From positions 1-64,000 of the forward strand of contig CAIKXA010000061.1 of the NCBI GenBank assembly GCA_903831295.1: a stretch of DNA of 64,000 bases. The letters run 5' to 3'. A model generated the notes under the pieces. The model saw nothing but the letters and a program-made list of their open reading frames with translations. It had not been told where the DNA came from and searched no databases. How positions within the stretch are numbered: position 1 is the first letter of the stretch; every line of letters starts with the position of its first letter. Positions 42,940 to 52,467 of the stretch are shown here, piece by piece. Position numbers and translations under genes: made by a program. This DNA is from an uncultured bacterium (GTDB lineage Bacteria; Planctomycetota; Phycisphaerae; Phycisphaerales; SM1A02).

Positions 42940-43380
42940 ATGAGTGATGGTCCACATGACAAGACTTTAATCAAGGCTTCAAACAAGACTTCAATAAAGG
43001 CTTCAATGTCATGGCGCGAAAAATTCCGCCATGCCTTTGCGGTGGACGCGCCAGGACCCGCCGAGCCCACTGATTCACAGCGTGTGGTTGTTGAAATGTT
43101 GCTTGGCAAAATTGTGGAGCGTGGCATGGCGCAACCAGCCGGAATTTTTCTGGAAAGTTGGCGACCGCTTGGCGTGTTGACTGGTCAAGGCATGCAAGCG
43201 TTGTCGCCGTTCGCTGGAATTCTCCTTGACCCAAACGCGTGGAAAGAAGTGGCGGATTATTTGGATAAGCGCGGCGCGATTGCATGGATGTTGCAGCGCA
43301 TGGACGAATTGGAAACACAACGCGAAGACAAGTTGCGCGCGAATAAGAACACTGAGCGACCACATGCGCCGCCAAAGTGA
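42940..43380 (+). CDS. Hypothetical protein with duplicated N-terminal segment
   Basis: A 146-residue soluble helical protein. The first 23 residues contain two copies of a K-T-x-IKAS unit encoded by an imperfect 24-bp direct repeat (42961-43008), suggesting slippage. The rest has MSWREKFRHAFAVD, then VVVEMLLGKIVERGMAQPA with FLESWRPLGVLTGQ and a WMLQRMDELE helix. No known family. It lies 119 bases before the MutL-family gene in the same orientation, so may be functionally linked. Confidence 0.65.
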   Translation: MSDGPHDKTLIKASNKTSIKASMSWREKFRHAFAVDAPGPAEPTDSQRVVVEMLLGKIVERGMAQPAGIFLESWRPLGVLTGQGMQALSPFAGILLDPNAWKEVADYLDKRGAIAWMLQRMDELETQREDKLRANKNTERPHAPPK

Positions 43381-43499
43381 AACAAGTGTGAAACAAGCGT
43401 GAAACAAAAAATGATCCTTTTTTCCGCTAGTGAAACTGCATTTACACTTGAACACAGGTGCAAGCGCCACCTTCGTGCGTGTAGGCTTGCCAAATCATC

Positions 43500-45395
43500 A
43501 TGAGCGGCGCCGCAAACACATTAAATAAAGACACTCTTGAAATTGTGGTTGCCACCGATTGCGGCAGTACCACCACCAAGGCCATCATGTTGGAAAAAAA
43601 AGATGGACACTGGCGCCAAACTTTTCGTGGCGAAGCGCCAACCACTGTGGAAGAACCCCTGGCCGACGTGACTATGGGCGTCACCAACGCCGTGATGGAA
43701 TTGCAAGAACTTTCTGGCCGCCGCCTGATTGATGACGATGGAAAAATAATTCGCCGCACTTCGCGCAGCGATCCAATTGGTTGCGACGCGTATGTCAGCA
43801 CATCAAGCGCGGGTGGCGGTTTGCAAATGATGGTGGCTGGCGTGGTGAAAGAAATGACCGCTGAAAGTGCCAAGCGCGCGGCGTTGGGCGCGGGCGCGAT
43901 TGTGATGGACACCATCGCGGGCAATGATCGGCGCAAACCGCATGAGCAAATTCAACGCATCCGTGAATTGCGCCCCGACATGGTGTTGATTTCCGGCGGA
44001 ACTGACGGCGGCGATCAGCGCAAGGTTGTTGAAATCGCCGAGTTGATCGCGCCCGCCAAGCCGCGCCCGCGTTTTGGCGGCGAGTATCAATTGCCGCTTA
44101 TTTATGCTGGAAATCGCGAAGCCGTGGCAGCCATTCGCAAAGTGTTTGACGCGCCTGGCTTTGATTTGTCTGTTGTGGAAAATTTGCGCCCAACGCTAGA
44201 GCGCGAAAATCTTGGTCCAGCGCGTGAGAAAATTCACGATGTGTTTCTAGAGCACGTTATGGCGCACGCGCCTGGCTACGACCGTCTGATCAGTTGGTCC
44301 GACGCGCCCATCATGCCAACGCCTGGCGCCGTGGGCGACATTCTGCAGGACATTGCAAAGCGCCGCGGCATCAACGCGGTGTGTGTTGACATTGGCGGCG
44401 CAACCACGGACGTGTTCAGCGTGTACGACGGGGTGTTCAATCGCACGGTCAGCGCGAATTTGGGAATGAGTTATTCCATTTCAAATGTTTGCGCCGAGGC
44501 CGGCATGGACAACGTGTTGCGTTGGGTGCACGTGGACATGGATGAGCGCGAACTACGCAACCGCGTGAAAAATAAAATGGTGCGACCAACCACGATTCCG
44601 CAAACGCTTGAGGCGCTCATCTTTGAGCAAGCCGTTGCGCGCGAGGCGCTTCGACTTGCGTTTGTGCAGCATCGATCTTTCGCCACAAATCTAAAAGGCG
44701 TGCAACAGCAGCGCACGGTGGGCGATGTATTTACGCAGCAAGACGCGAGTGCCAGCCTTGTTGACCGTATGCGCATGGATTTGCTGGTGGCTTCTGGCGG
44801 CGTGCTTAGTCACGCGCCGCGCCTGGAGCAAACCGCCGCGATGTTGCTGGATAGTTTCGAGCCCGAAGGTTTCACCGAATTGGCCAAGGACAGCATTTTC
44901 ATGATGCCGCACTTGGGCGTGTTCGCAAGTGTTCATTCGCAGGCCGCGCTTGAAGTTGTGGAGAAGGATTGCTTGATCGTGTTGGGTAGCGCGGTCAGTG
45001 CCAAGGGACAAGGGAAAATGTCCAAGCCGTGCTTTACGTGGTCCATGAAGATCACAAAAGCAGGCGATGCACAGCAGGGGAATGCGGCGCACAATTCTGT
45101 TGGCGGCAATGCAATGGCGCAACATAAAGATGCCGACGCAAGCGGAACATTGTTGTGCGGCGACATTGCGCAAGTCGCGCTTTCACCAGGCGCGGAGGCG
45201 GAGATAGAAGTTCGCCCCGAACGCGGATTTGATTTTGGCGCGGGTTCAGGCAAACCCGTCACGCGCAAAGTTCGCGGCGGTCCGCTTGGCGTGATCTTTG
45301 ACGCGCGCGGAAGGCCGCTTGCTTTGCCCACCGATTTGGCCGAGCGCCGCGCATGCTTGAACAAATGGATCAAAGCTTTGCGCGTGTATGGGTAA
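43500..45395 (+). CDS. GlmL/MutL-family ATPase-like protein
   Basis: A 631-residue protein of the family typified by GlmL, the accessory protein of glutamate mutase. It has two ASKHA-type nucleotide motifs: ATDCGSTTTKAIML near the N-terminus and VCVDIGGATTDVFSVYDG in the middle. ISGGTDGGDQRKV, LIYAGNREA and MPTPGAVGDIL are also family blocks. No B12-dependent mutase subunit gene (mutS/mutE) is in the window. With the KOW/barrel-sandwich protein and DUF6754-type membrane proteins downstream, it more likely serves an uncharacterised system. Confidence 0.87.
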   Translation: MSGAANTLNKDTLEIVVATDCGSTTTKAIMLEKKDGHWRQTFRGEAPTTVEEPLADVTMGVTNAVMELQELSGRRLIDDDGKIIRRTSRSDPIGCDAYVSTSSAGGGLQMMVAGVVKEMTAESAKRAALGAGAIVMDTIAGNDRRKPHEQIQRIRELRPDMVLISGGTDGGDQRKVVEIAELIAPAKPRPRFGGEYQLPLIYAGNREAVAAIRKVFDAPGFDLSVVENLRPTLERENLGPAREKIHDVFLEHVMAHAPGYDRLISWSDAPIMPTPGAVGDILQDIAKRRGINAVCVDIGGATTDVFSVYDGVFNRTVSANLGMSYSISNVCAEAGMDNVLRWVHVDMDERELRNRVKNKMVRPTTIPQTLEALIFEQAVAREALRLAFVQHRSFATNLKGVQQQRTVGDVFTQQDASASLVDRMRMDLLVASGGVLSHAPRLEQTAAMLLDSFEPEGFTELAKDSIFMMPHLGVFASVHSQAALEVVEKDCLIVLGSAVSAKGQGKMSKPCFTWSMKITKAGDAQQGNAAHNSVGGNAMAQHKDADASGTLLCGDIAQVALSPGAEAEIEVRPERGFDFGAGSGKPVTRKVRGGPLGVIFDARGRPLALPTDLAERRACLNKWIKALRVYG

Positions 45396-45427
45396 ATCAG
45401 TGGCATTGAACCTGTAAATCTGCGGGT

Positions 45428-45469
45428 AAAAAAGAAGACGGTCACCAGAATGAAACGGTGACCGCCTTC
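45428..45469 (-). terminator. Rho-independent terminator of the large secreted protein gene
   Basis: A long hairpin (stem 45434-45446 with 45457-45469, an 8-bp perfect core and an outer extension with one mismatch) is followed on the minus strand by a TTTTTT tract at 45433-45428. It lies between the convergent MutL-family and dockerin-protein genes. Confidence 0.85.
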
Positions 45470-45493
45470 GTCAATTCCAAATTGTAAACAACA

Positions 45494-48283
45494 TCAATTT
45501 GCCAAGCGAACATCTTCCATGTCAAGCCAGCCATCATTGTTGAGATCGGCGCCGATTAAATCGGTTAGGCCGCGATTAACAAGTTCAGCCACAGAGATCG
45601 CGCTGATCGGATCGGGTGGGCCCATGAACGAAGTACCGCAACCGGTCTCGCCCCGAAGGCCAAAGTTGGCAATGATGATGTTGCCGTCCACTGCGTTGAT
45701 CACGCTGTTGCCATCTAAGTCCGCGTTTGGATTGCCCACGATGTAGGCGCCCCAATCTAGAACGTCGATGACTTCGTCGTCGATCAAATCACCAGCGACA
45801 AGTGTTGCGGTGGATGACCAAATCAAACCCGCATCACTCGTAGTTGCAACGCGTCGCAGAGAACGACCTTGCTCCTCAATAGCAACGCAGTCGTAGTTGT
45901 CGACCGCGAGATCAGTGAGCGAGATGGTTCCAGCACCATTCACAAGCGTGATAGGTTGCGACGCCTTGAGCGTGTAACCGTTGGCGCCGTGAATGTTCAG
46001 CGTGAGAAGTCGCGCGCTATTTGCCGCGTAACTACCGCTGTTGGTGTAGGACACCCCGAACGTGCCGGTGTTGTAGTTGTTCACAGTCACGGAGGTTATT
46101 GCACGCGTTACGTTGCCGCACGGATCAGTGGCGGACCAAGTCACAGTTGTTTCTCCAACAGGGAACGCCGCGCCTAAAGACGCGCCGTCACTGCGTGAAG
46201 AACTTGCCGTCAGACCAGGCGCGCACGCATCAGTTGCGGTTGGCGCAGTCAGCGCAACATTGGCAAATGAGCCCATGCCAGCTTCCGCTTGAACCGTGAA
46301 ATTCGCGGGCACATTGCTCAGCACTGGCGCGCCGTCGTCAACAACAAAGCCGGCGGACGCCAACAGGGTGGGTACTGTTGCTCCACCATAACCATCCGTA
46401 AATTCAGTTTCCATTGGCCCAAATGTGAAGAAATCAACTTCGTTGCCGGTGCCACTACATGAACCACCGATCACGGTGAATTGAATACGCGAGACCACGG
46501 CTGAAGCCGCCGTAGTGCCAGTACCGCCCGCTGTTGTGGACGCCAAAATCATGATGGTGCCAGATTGTTCGTTCAAAGCGTACGCGGTGGTATATGGAGC
46601 GTCTCCGGGCAACACTGTCGCAAAACTCAACTTGGAAACATCCCAAGTCAACAGCAGTTGTCCAGCGACCACATTGTTCAACACGCCGCTTAAGGTTGCA
46701 TCAACGGTCACTGTGCTTCCAACCGTATTGCAATCAGCCGCGTTGGTTGTCAGCCGAAGCACTGGAAATGGATCACACGAATCTGGAACGCCGTTTCCGT
46801 TTTGATCCACCGCGGAGCCGTCAGCAAGTTCGCATGAATCGGGAATGCCGTTATCGTTGCAGTCTGGTAGCGGCGCAATTACTCCCACATCAGTTGAGAT
46901 TCCGTCGATCACCCAGAAGTTCCCTGAGTCATGAACCACAACTGAAGCGATTCGTTTGCCTGCAGGCGCTTCGACACGAAGAGTGCCAGGTCCTGAGTAA
47001 TTCCCTTCATTTAATCGACGATTTGCGGGCTTTACATCGATGTCAATTTGTGCCCCATCTGAGTCGTATGCGATAAGGTAGAGATTTGATCCCGCGCAAT
47101 ACCTAAGCTGGAAGAAGCTTGCACCGTTGCCAAGAAGGCGAATAGTCCCCGAACCACCATAAGGGTCTTGGGGGTAGCACCAAACTTGCCCACAGAGCCA
47201 ATAATTTGGGTAATTTGTAGCGAGGCCTGTCGCGGTCTCAGTCTCGCAGTCCCAACCAACAGCATTCCAATCCCCTTTAGTGACATCGTTGGCTGTCCAC
47301 TTGCTGCCATTAGGACTAGTCTCGAAGACCAACCCCGGGTACTGGTTAGTGATGACAGTTTTATTAACCCCGCGAAACTCCTCAAAAGAAATAGAGGTAA
47401 TAGTTTGCTGTCCAGACAAGTCGCATGAATCTGGAATGTGGTTGTTGTTGCAATCCTTCGCAAAGCCGCTGTCAATATCACATAAATCGGGAATACCATT
47501 GCCGTTGCAATCTTGAGCAGTTCCATTGTTGATGTCGGTTGCATCGGCAATGCCGTTGTTGTTGCAATCAGTCATAATCTGCACAACCACCTGATCCATA
47601 CCCCAACGCGCAGCATCGCCCGAGATCAAAATGGAACGCACAGTGGGGTCTATGGGTTGCGAAAAGTTTGTCCACACGTTGTATGGACCCACAGTGCCGG
47701 GTAAATTTTTCGCCAGCGTATAAGTACTCAGAGCGGTACCAGAACCGTCAACGGAACTGAACGTTCGAACAGTGAGCTTGACTGCGCAGGTGTAGGAAAA
47801 TGCGAAGTTGGTTCCTGTAATATTTTGTAGTGAGACTAAAATCGAGCCAGTATTGGTGTATGCAATTCCAGGATTTGGCTCGTTCGCGCCAAAATATGCA
47901 TTGAGCACTCTTGCGTCGAAATATCCAATGTGAATGTTGGGTTTGACTACGCCCGTCAAACTTGCGCCGCCGGCGTAAGCATTATGAATCACATCATTTT
48001 GCGCGAAGCCACTGAAATCGCAAGTGGCTGTTCCAGCTGTCGACACTTCGCCCGAAGTGGTTCCAGTTGTCGTGTCACCCGTGGTAGCGCTTCCTTCGTC
48101 CGCATTGCGCGCCGTGGTGTTATTACTGGCGCTCACGTTGACAGTCATTTTTGTTTTTATATATCGAAGGTCAGCGATGCCGCCTTTAATTGGAGGAGCT
48201 TCGCCGCCAGCCTGCGCGGACATAATTGCGAGAGTGAAAACTGTAAATGCCGCCACGAAGCCCATCTTGAGTGTGTTGTTCAT
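45494..48283 (-). CDS. Large secreted dockerin / HYR / cohesin-like protein
   Basis: A 929-residue exported protein starting at the ATG at 48283 (cagga ribosome-binding site), with a signal peptide (about 1-25, SAQAGG). It carries Asp/Asn-rich calcium-binding repeats of thrombospondin-3 type (DCNNNGIADATD, DCNGNGIPDLCD, DCNNNHIPDSCD), a cohesin-like beta domain (LLLTWDVSKLSFATVLPGD), an HYR-like module (PTATDACAPG ... VTWSATDPCGN), and a C-terminal dockerin-like EF-hand pair (DLIDDEVIDVLDWG, NADLDGNSVINAVDG). Probably a cell-surface or matrix protein. It interrupts the plus-strand system by running opposite. Confidence 0.86.
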   Translation of the reverse strand: MNNTLKMGFVAAFTVFTLAIMSAQAGGEAPPIKGGIADLRYIKTKMTVNVSASNNTTARNADEGSATTGDTTTGTTSGEVSTAGTATCDFSGFAQNDVIHNAYAGGASLTGVVKPNIHIGYFDARVLNAYFGANEPNPGIAYTNTGSILVSLQNITGTNFAFSYTCAVKLTVRTFSSVDGSGTALSTYTLAKNLPGTVGPYNVWTNFSQPIDPTVRSILISGDAARWGMDQVVVQIMTDCNNNGIADATDINNGTAQDCNGNGIPDLCDIDSGFAKDCNNNHIPDSCDLSGQQTITSISFEEFRGVNKTVITNQYPGLVFETSPNGSKWTANDVTKGDWNAVGWDCETETATGLATNYPNYWLCGQVWCYPQDPYGGSGTIRLLGNGASFFQLRYCAGSNLYLIAYDSDGAQIDIDVKPANRRLNEGNYSGPGTLRVEAPAGKRIASVVVHDSGNFWVIDGISTDVGVIAPLPDCNDNGIPDSCELADGSAVDQNGNGVPDSCDPFPVLRLTTNAADCNTVGSTVTVDATLSGVLNNVVAGQLLLTWDVSKLSFATVLPGDAPYTTAYALNEQSGTIMILASTTAGGTGTTAASAVVSRIQFTVIGGSCSGTGNEVDFFTFGPMETEFTDGYGGATVPTLLASAGFVVDDGAPVLSNVPANFTVQAEAGMGSFANVALTAPTATDACAPGLTASSSRSDGASLGAAFPVGETTVTWSATDPCGNVTRAITSVTVNNYNTGTFGVSYTNSGSYAANSARLLTLNIHGANGYTLKASQPITLVNGAGTISLTDLAVDNYDCVAIEEQGRSLRRVATTSDAGLIWSSTATLVAGDLIDDEVIDVLDWGAYIVGNPNADLDGNSVINAVDGNIIIANFGLRGETGCGTSFMGPPDPISAISVAELVNRGLTDLIGADLNNDGWLDMEDVRLAN

Positions 48284-48652
48284 CGCATTTCCTGTATTGA
48301 ATTTTTTACAAAATTTCATCCCGAAAGCCACCACTAGTTCGTAAGGAAAACTCTCACGCAACTTCCGCTGAACCCAAATATGCGCGCAAAAGATAATCCT
48401 CTGCTGCACGTCAGGTCTGATACTTCGCTTTACTAAATTGTTAGGGTAAACCGCCGAAAAATAACCCTAATTTCCATAACTCTAGATGAATACCTAATAA
48501 ATGCAAATTTTAGTATTGATTTTATTCATTTAAAATATAAATCAACAAACACTAAATTGGTAAGAATGCATCGCGTCGATGACGCAATTATGACTCAATG
48601 CACTTCATAACCCCATAAGCCGCAGCAGTTAATGCCCTGATACCTTCAAGCC
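48284..48652. other. Intergenic region between divergent genes, with inverted repeat
   Basis: No gene is supportable. A 7-bp perfect inverted repeat (48441-48447 and 48464-48470, 16-base spacer) lies between the divergent secreted-protein gene and the barrel-sandwich protein gene, and could be an operator. The rest (48471-48600) is AT-rich and probably carries promoters. Confidence 0.4.
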
Positions 48653-49780
48653 ATGGCTAAGGCATACACACCAGGTCTCCGCGTGAGCGCCCGTTGCATC
48701 TATCGCACGCGCCGCGCTTTGCCAACGGCGGGCAAGGTTCAAGTGGCTTTAGGCGACCGCGTGCAAGGCGCAACCGTGATCGCATTCACGCATTTGGATG
48801 GCGATATCACGCCAATGAAAGTGGCGAGTTTGCTTGCGTGTCCGCCAAAAGATTTGCCTGCATTGATGTTGAAAAAAGTTGGCGAGGCTGTGACCGCTGG
48901 CGAAGTGATCGCGCGCAGCAAAGGCGTGTTTGGCATGATGAAGACAGAAGTGAAAGCCACTGGCACCGGCACTATTGAAAGCGTGAGCGATTCCAGTGGC
49001 ATGGTTTTTTTGCGCGGCGCTCCGCAACCGATTGAAATTTTGGCGCACGTGCCTGGGCGCGTTGTTGAAGTGTTGCCGAGTGAAGGCGCCGTGATCGAAG
49101 CCAGCGCCGCGCTTGTGCAAGGAATTTTTGGAGTGGGCGGCGAGGCGCGCGGACCGATTGCGCTGGCGTGTCGCGCGGCGGACGAGGAGTTGCACGAAGA
49201 TTTGATTCGCCCCGAGATGAAAGCTTGCGTTGTGATTGGCGGCGCGCGCATGACGGCGACTGCAATCGCCAAGGCGAAATCACTTGGCGTGGCGGCGATT
49301 GTTTCTGGCGGCATGGATGACGCCGACCTGCGCGACTTTCTTGGTTACGACTTGGGCGTGGCCATCACTGGCAGCGAGAAGTGCGGGCTCACGCTGATCT
49401 TGACCGAGGGTTTCGGCGAAATCGCCATGGCGCGTCGCACATTTGATTTGCTCGCGGGCCATCAAGGGCGCGAGTGCAGCGTGAATGGCGCAACGCAAAT
49501 TCGCGCTGGCGTGATGCGGCCAGAAATTGTTGTGCCACTTGATGACGCCACTACTTCAGCAATTGAAAATGCGCAGGATTCCGGCGGGGAATTGGCTGCT
49601 GGAGTGGTGGTGCGGATTATTCGAGATCCACATTTTGGTTTGATCGGCGCCATTACAGCTCTGCCCGAAAAGCCAGCGATGCTTGACTCCGGCGGCAAGG
49701 CGCGCGTGTTGGAAGTTGCGCTTGAGCGTGGCGGCGTTGTGACCGTACCACGCGCCAATGTTGAACGCATCGCCACATAA
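48653..49780 (+). CDS. Barrel-sandwich/RnfC-like protein, first gene of a five-gene operon
   Basis: A 375-residue soluble protein. The N-terminal part (KVQVALGDRVQGATVIAFT, KVGEAVTAGEVIAR, ATGTGTIESVSDSSGMVFL) has the lipoyl/biotinyl-like barrel-sandwich pattern also seen in RnfC-type proteins, but no lipoyl- or biotin-attachment Lys motif is obvious. The C-terminal half has a Rossmann-like MKACVVIGGARMTATAIAK, then LGVAAIVSGGMDDADLRDF and ends with a small beta module. It starts the coupled five-gene operon (gap of 21 bases to the next). Confidence 0.76.
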   Translation: MAKAYTPGLRVSARCIYRTRRALPTAGKVQVALGDRVQGATVIAFTHLDGDITPMKVASLLACPPKDLPALMLKKVGEAVTAGEVIARSKGVFGMMKTEVKATGTGTIESVSDSSGMVFLRGAPQPIEILAHVPGRVVEVLPSEGAVIEASAALVQGIFGVGGEARGPIALACRAADEELHEDLIRPEMKACVVIGGARMTATAIAKAKSLGVAAIVSGGMDDADLRDFLGYDLGVAITGSEKCGLTLILTEGFGEIAMARRTFDLLAGHQGRECSVNGATQIRAGVMRPEIVVPLDDATTSAIENAQDSGGELAAGVVVRIIRDPHFGLIGAITALPEKPAMLDSGGKARVLEVALERGGVVTVPRANVERIAT

Positions 49781-49801
49781 AATATTGGTTACATTGTCAG
49801 T

Positions 49802-50845
49802 ATGCGCATCACGCACAAGATCCCACGCAGGATCGTTACGAATCAATCGTGCAAGCGCGTTGCCGCCTTTGTATTTATGTTGATGTGTTACGCTGGTGCG
49901 TTCGCATTTGAAACTCGCGGCGATGGCAGCGTGCCAATAGCGCCAACCGCGCGAATTGTTGTCGCGCAAAATACAAGCACGCCGCCGCAGGAGTCCGCCA
50001 CATCGACGCCAGTTGCAGTCAGCGCAACGCCCGCGCGCCCTTTGTTTAACAGCGAAAAAACCGCGCTTTTACTTTGGATTGTGTTCATTGGCGCCGCCGT
50101 TACCGTGTCAGTGTGGCTGGCCAAAAGTGGTCGACCCATTCGTATTCGCCGCATTGCCGCGCTTGAAGCCGTGGACAACGCCGTGGGCCGCGCCACGGAA
50201 ATGGGTCGATCTATTTTGTTCGTGCCCGGCATTCAAGATATGGACAACATTCAAACGGTCGCCGGCTTGACCATGCTTGGCCGCGTTGCAAAGACCGCCG
50301 CCGAATATGACGCAACCATTGAAGTGCCCACGTGCCGCTCGCTTGTCATGGAAGCCGCGCGCGACACGGTGCGCGCCAGTTATCTTTCCGCTGGTCGCGC
50401 CGACGGTTTCTCCGCCGACCGCATCACCTACATCACCGACGATCAATTTGGATATGTGGCGCACGTGGTCGGCTCCATGGTGCGCGAGAAGCCCGCGACT
50501 TGTTTTTACATGGGCTGCTTCTTTGCGGAGAGTTTAATTTTTGCCGAAACTGGCAACGCCATTGGCGCAATTCAAATCGCCGGCACCGCGGAAAGCAGCC
50601 AGCTTCCATTCTTTGTCGCGGCCTGCGACTACACATTGATCGGCGAGGAATTTTTCGCGGCCAGCGCTTATTTAAGCGGCGAGCCTGCGCAACTTGGAAC
50701 TTTGCGCGGCCAAGATGTTGGCAAATTCGCCGTGGGCGTGTTGATCGTATTGGGTGCGCTAGCGTCCACCATTCTTATCGTGACACCCAATTCCGCGCCC
50801 GTTGTCTGGTTTTTTGACATCTTGCAGAAAGTGTTGGGTGGCTAA
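49802..50845 (+). CDS. Membrane protein, DUF6754-like
   Basis: A 347-residue protein with an N-terminal signal or helix (about 20-36), a Thr/Pro/Ala-rich linker, a transmembrane helix (about 87-105), and a soluble core followed by a C-terminal helix near 315-335. The core contains MGRSILFVPGIQDMDNIQTV, GRVAKTAAEYDATIEVP, and FYMGCFFAESLIFAETGN. It resembles a family I recall as DUF6754, which lies beside MutL-family and KOW/barrel proteins in related organisms. Function unknown. It is followed after 3 bases by the next membrane protein. Confidence 0.75.
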   Translation: MRITHKIPRRIVTNQSCKRVAAFVFMLMCYAGAFAFETRGDGSVPIAPTARIVVAQNTSTPPQESATSTPVAVSATPARPLFNSEKTALLLWIVFIGAAVTVSVWLAKSGRPIRIRRIAALEAVDNAVGRATEMGRSILFVPGIQDMDNIQTVAGLTMLGRVAKTAAEYDATIEVPTCRSLVMEAARDTVRASYLSAGRADGFSADRITYITDDQFGYVAHVVGSMVREKPATCFYMGCFFAESLIFAETGNAIGAIQIAGTAESSQLPFFVAACDYTLIGEEFFAASAYLSGEPAQLGTLRGQDVGKFAVGVLIVLGALASTILIVTPNSAPVVWFFDILQKVLGG

Positions 50846-50848
50846 CAC

Positions 50849-51547
50849 ATGAAGCGCATCATTCCAATGTGGATCGCAATCATTGGCGGCTTCGCCATGA
50901 TGCTGAGTTCATTTGTTCCGCTGGCTGAGAGCGCGGGCGAAATGTTCGCGGATGTTTTCAACGTGGTCGCGGCGATCGCGTTTGTGCTTGGCGCCGGAAG
51001 TTTGGCCAAGCAACATTTGGAAAAACTCAGCAGGCGCGACGCGGGTTGGGGATACAGCATCATCACGCTTGGAAGTTTTTTGATCACGCTATTCATTGGC
51101 TTGTTGAAGATTGGTATTCATCCCAATCCAAGTTTTCCCCAAGCGGCCTACAGCGGTAGCAATGATGCCGAGGGCTCCGCGTGGAGTTGGATTTATGAAT
51201 ACATGATCACGCCGCTCACCAGCACCATGTTTGCGTTGTTGGCGTTCTTTGTGGCCAGCGCCGCGTTCCGCGCGTTTCGCGCCAAGAACACCGAAGCCAT
51301 TTTGCTTTTGGTCACGGCGTTCATTGTGTTGCTCGGTCGCACATTTGCGGGCGTAGTGCTGACGGGTTGGTTTCCTGATTGGGCGTCGGGTTTGCGTTTG
51401 GAAAATCTCAGCATCTATGTCATGCAAGTGTTCAATACCGCGGGTAATCGCGCCATCATGATTGGAATTGCGCTGGGCGTTGCGGCCACGGGCTTGCGAA
51501 TTCTTTTCGGCATTGATCGCAGTTGGCTTGGCGGGGGTGACGCGTGA
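50849..51547 (+). CDS. Polytopic membrane protein of the MutL/DUF6754 operon
   Basis: A 232-residue protein with about six membrane helices. Loops are short except for a 40-residue one after helix 3 (FPQAAYSGSNDAEGSAWSW). No enzyme motif is visible. The stop codon overlaps the GTG start of the next gene (GTGA at 51544-51547), so translation is coupled. Probably a channel or scaffold subunit; function unknown. Confidence 0.75.
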   Translation: MKRIIPMWIAIIGGFAMMLSSFVPLAESAGEMFADVFNVVAAIAFVLGAGSLAKQHLEKLSRRDAGWGYSIITLGSFLITLFIGLLKIGIHPNPSFPQAAYSGSNDAEGSAWSWIYEYMITPLTSTMFALLAFFVASAAFRAFRAKNTEAILLLVTAFIVLLGRTFAGVVLTGWFPDWASGLRLENLSIYVMQVFNTAGNRAIMIGIALGVAATGLRILFGIDRSWLGGGDA

Positions 51548-52467
51548 GTGGTGGAAATGTCAACAGTACAAACGCGTCGGCGCGTCCGTGGTTTGAGCGG
51601 CTGGATCGCGTTGACCGCCGCTGGATTTTCCTGCTTATGTTCCTTGCCGTGTCGGGACCCATTTTGTGGATTGGCGTGACTGGAAAAACTTTGCCCGAGG
51701 CGCCAACGCTTGCCGCGCGCGCGGTCTTTCAAGAGATCAATCAATTGCCAGCGCGCAGTTTGGTGCTGATTTCATTTGATTACGATCCAGCCAGCGCCGG
51801 CGAGTTGCAGCCTATGGCGACTAGTTTGGTGCGCCAGTGCGCCGCCAAAAATCTTCGTATGGTGTTCATCGCGCTCTGGCCACTGGGTAGTCAAGTGGCG
51901 CAGCAAACTATTCAAGATGTAATTCGCGATGATTATCCTGCGCTAAAAGAGGGCGATGATTTTGTGAACATGGGCTATCAAGCGGGCAACGAGGCCGTGA
52001 TGAAATTGTTGCTCACGGATTTTGCAAAAGCGTTTCCAAAAGATTCGCGCGGCGAGGCCACCAGCAATATTCCAATATTGAAGGACGTGAAAATGGTTTC
52101 GCAGTTTCCACTGCTCATCAGCGTCAGCGCTGGCTATCCGGGCAGCAAGGAGTGGGTGCAATATGTCATTAGCGCCTACAACGAGAAAATGAATTTTGTC
52201 ACGGGCTGCACTGGCGTCAGCGCGCCGCAGTTGTATCCATATTTCCCGCAGCAAATCGCTGGATTGTTAGGTGCCATTAAAGGCGCGGCGGAATATGAAT
52301 CCATGGTCAACGAGTCGCTTGCGGTTGATGGCGTAGCCACGGCGCCCAAATATTTGCAGGCGCAGCGGCGCATGGGCCCGCAGTTGGTGGCGCACTTGCT
52401 CATGGTGGGATTGATTATTGTTGGCAACGTTATTTTCTTCGCACGCAAGCGCAGAGGTGCCGCATGA
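51544..52467 (+). CDS. Membrane-anchored protein of the MutL/DUF6754 operon
   Basis: A 307-residue protein starting with GTG inside the upstream stop. One N-terminal helix (about 27-46) and one C-terminal helix (about 280-299) flank a soluble domain. The domain contains SLVLISFDYDPASAGELQPM, IALWPLGSQVAQ and a KEGDDFVNMGYQAGNEAVM segment. This looks like an extracytoplasmic alpha/beta domain. No homologue with known function is recognised. It overlaps the next gene by ATGA. Confidence 0.75.
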   Translation: MSGGNVNSTNASARPWFERLDRVDRRWIFLLMFLAVSGPILWIGVTGKTLPEAPTLAARAVFQEINQLPARSLVLISFDYDPASAGELQPMATSLVRQCAAKNLRMVFIALWPLGSQVAQQTIQDVIRDDYPALKEGDDFVNMGYQAGNEAVMKLLLTDFAKAFPKDSRGEATSNIPILKDVKMVSQFPLLISVSAGYPGSKEWVQYVISAYNEKMNFVTGCTGVSAPQLYPYFPQQIAGLLGAIKGAAEYESMVNESLAVDGVATAPKYLQAQRRMGPQLVAHLLMVGLIIVGNVIFFARKRRGAA

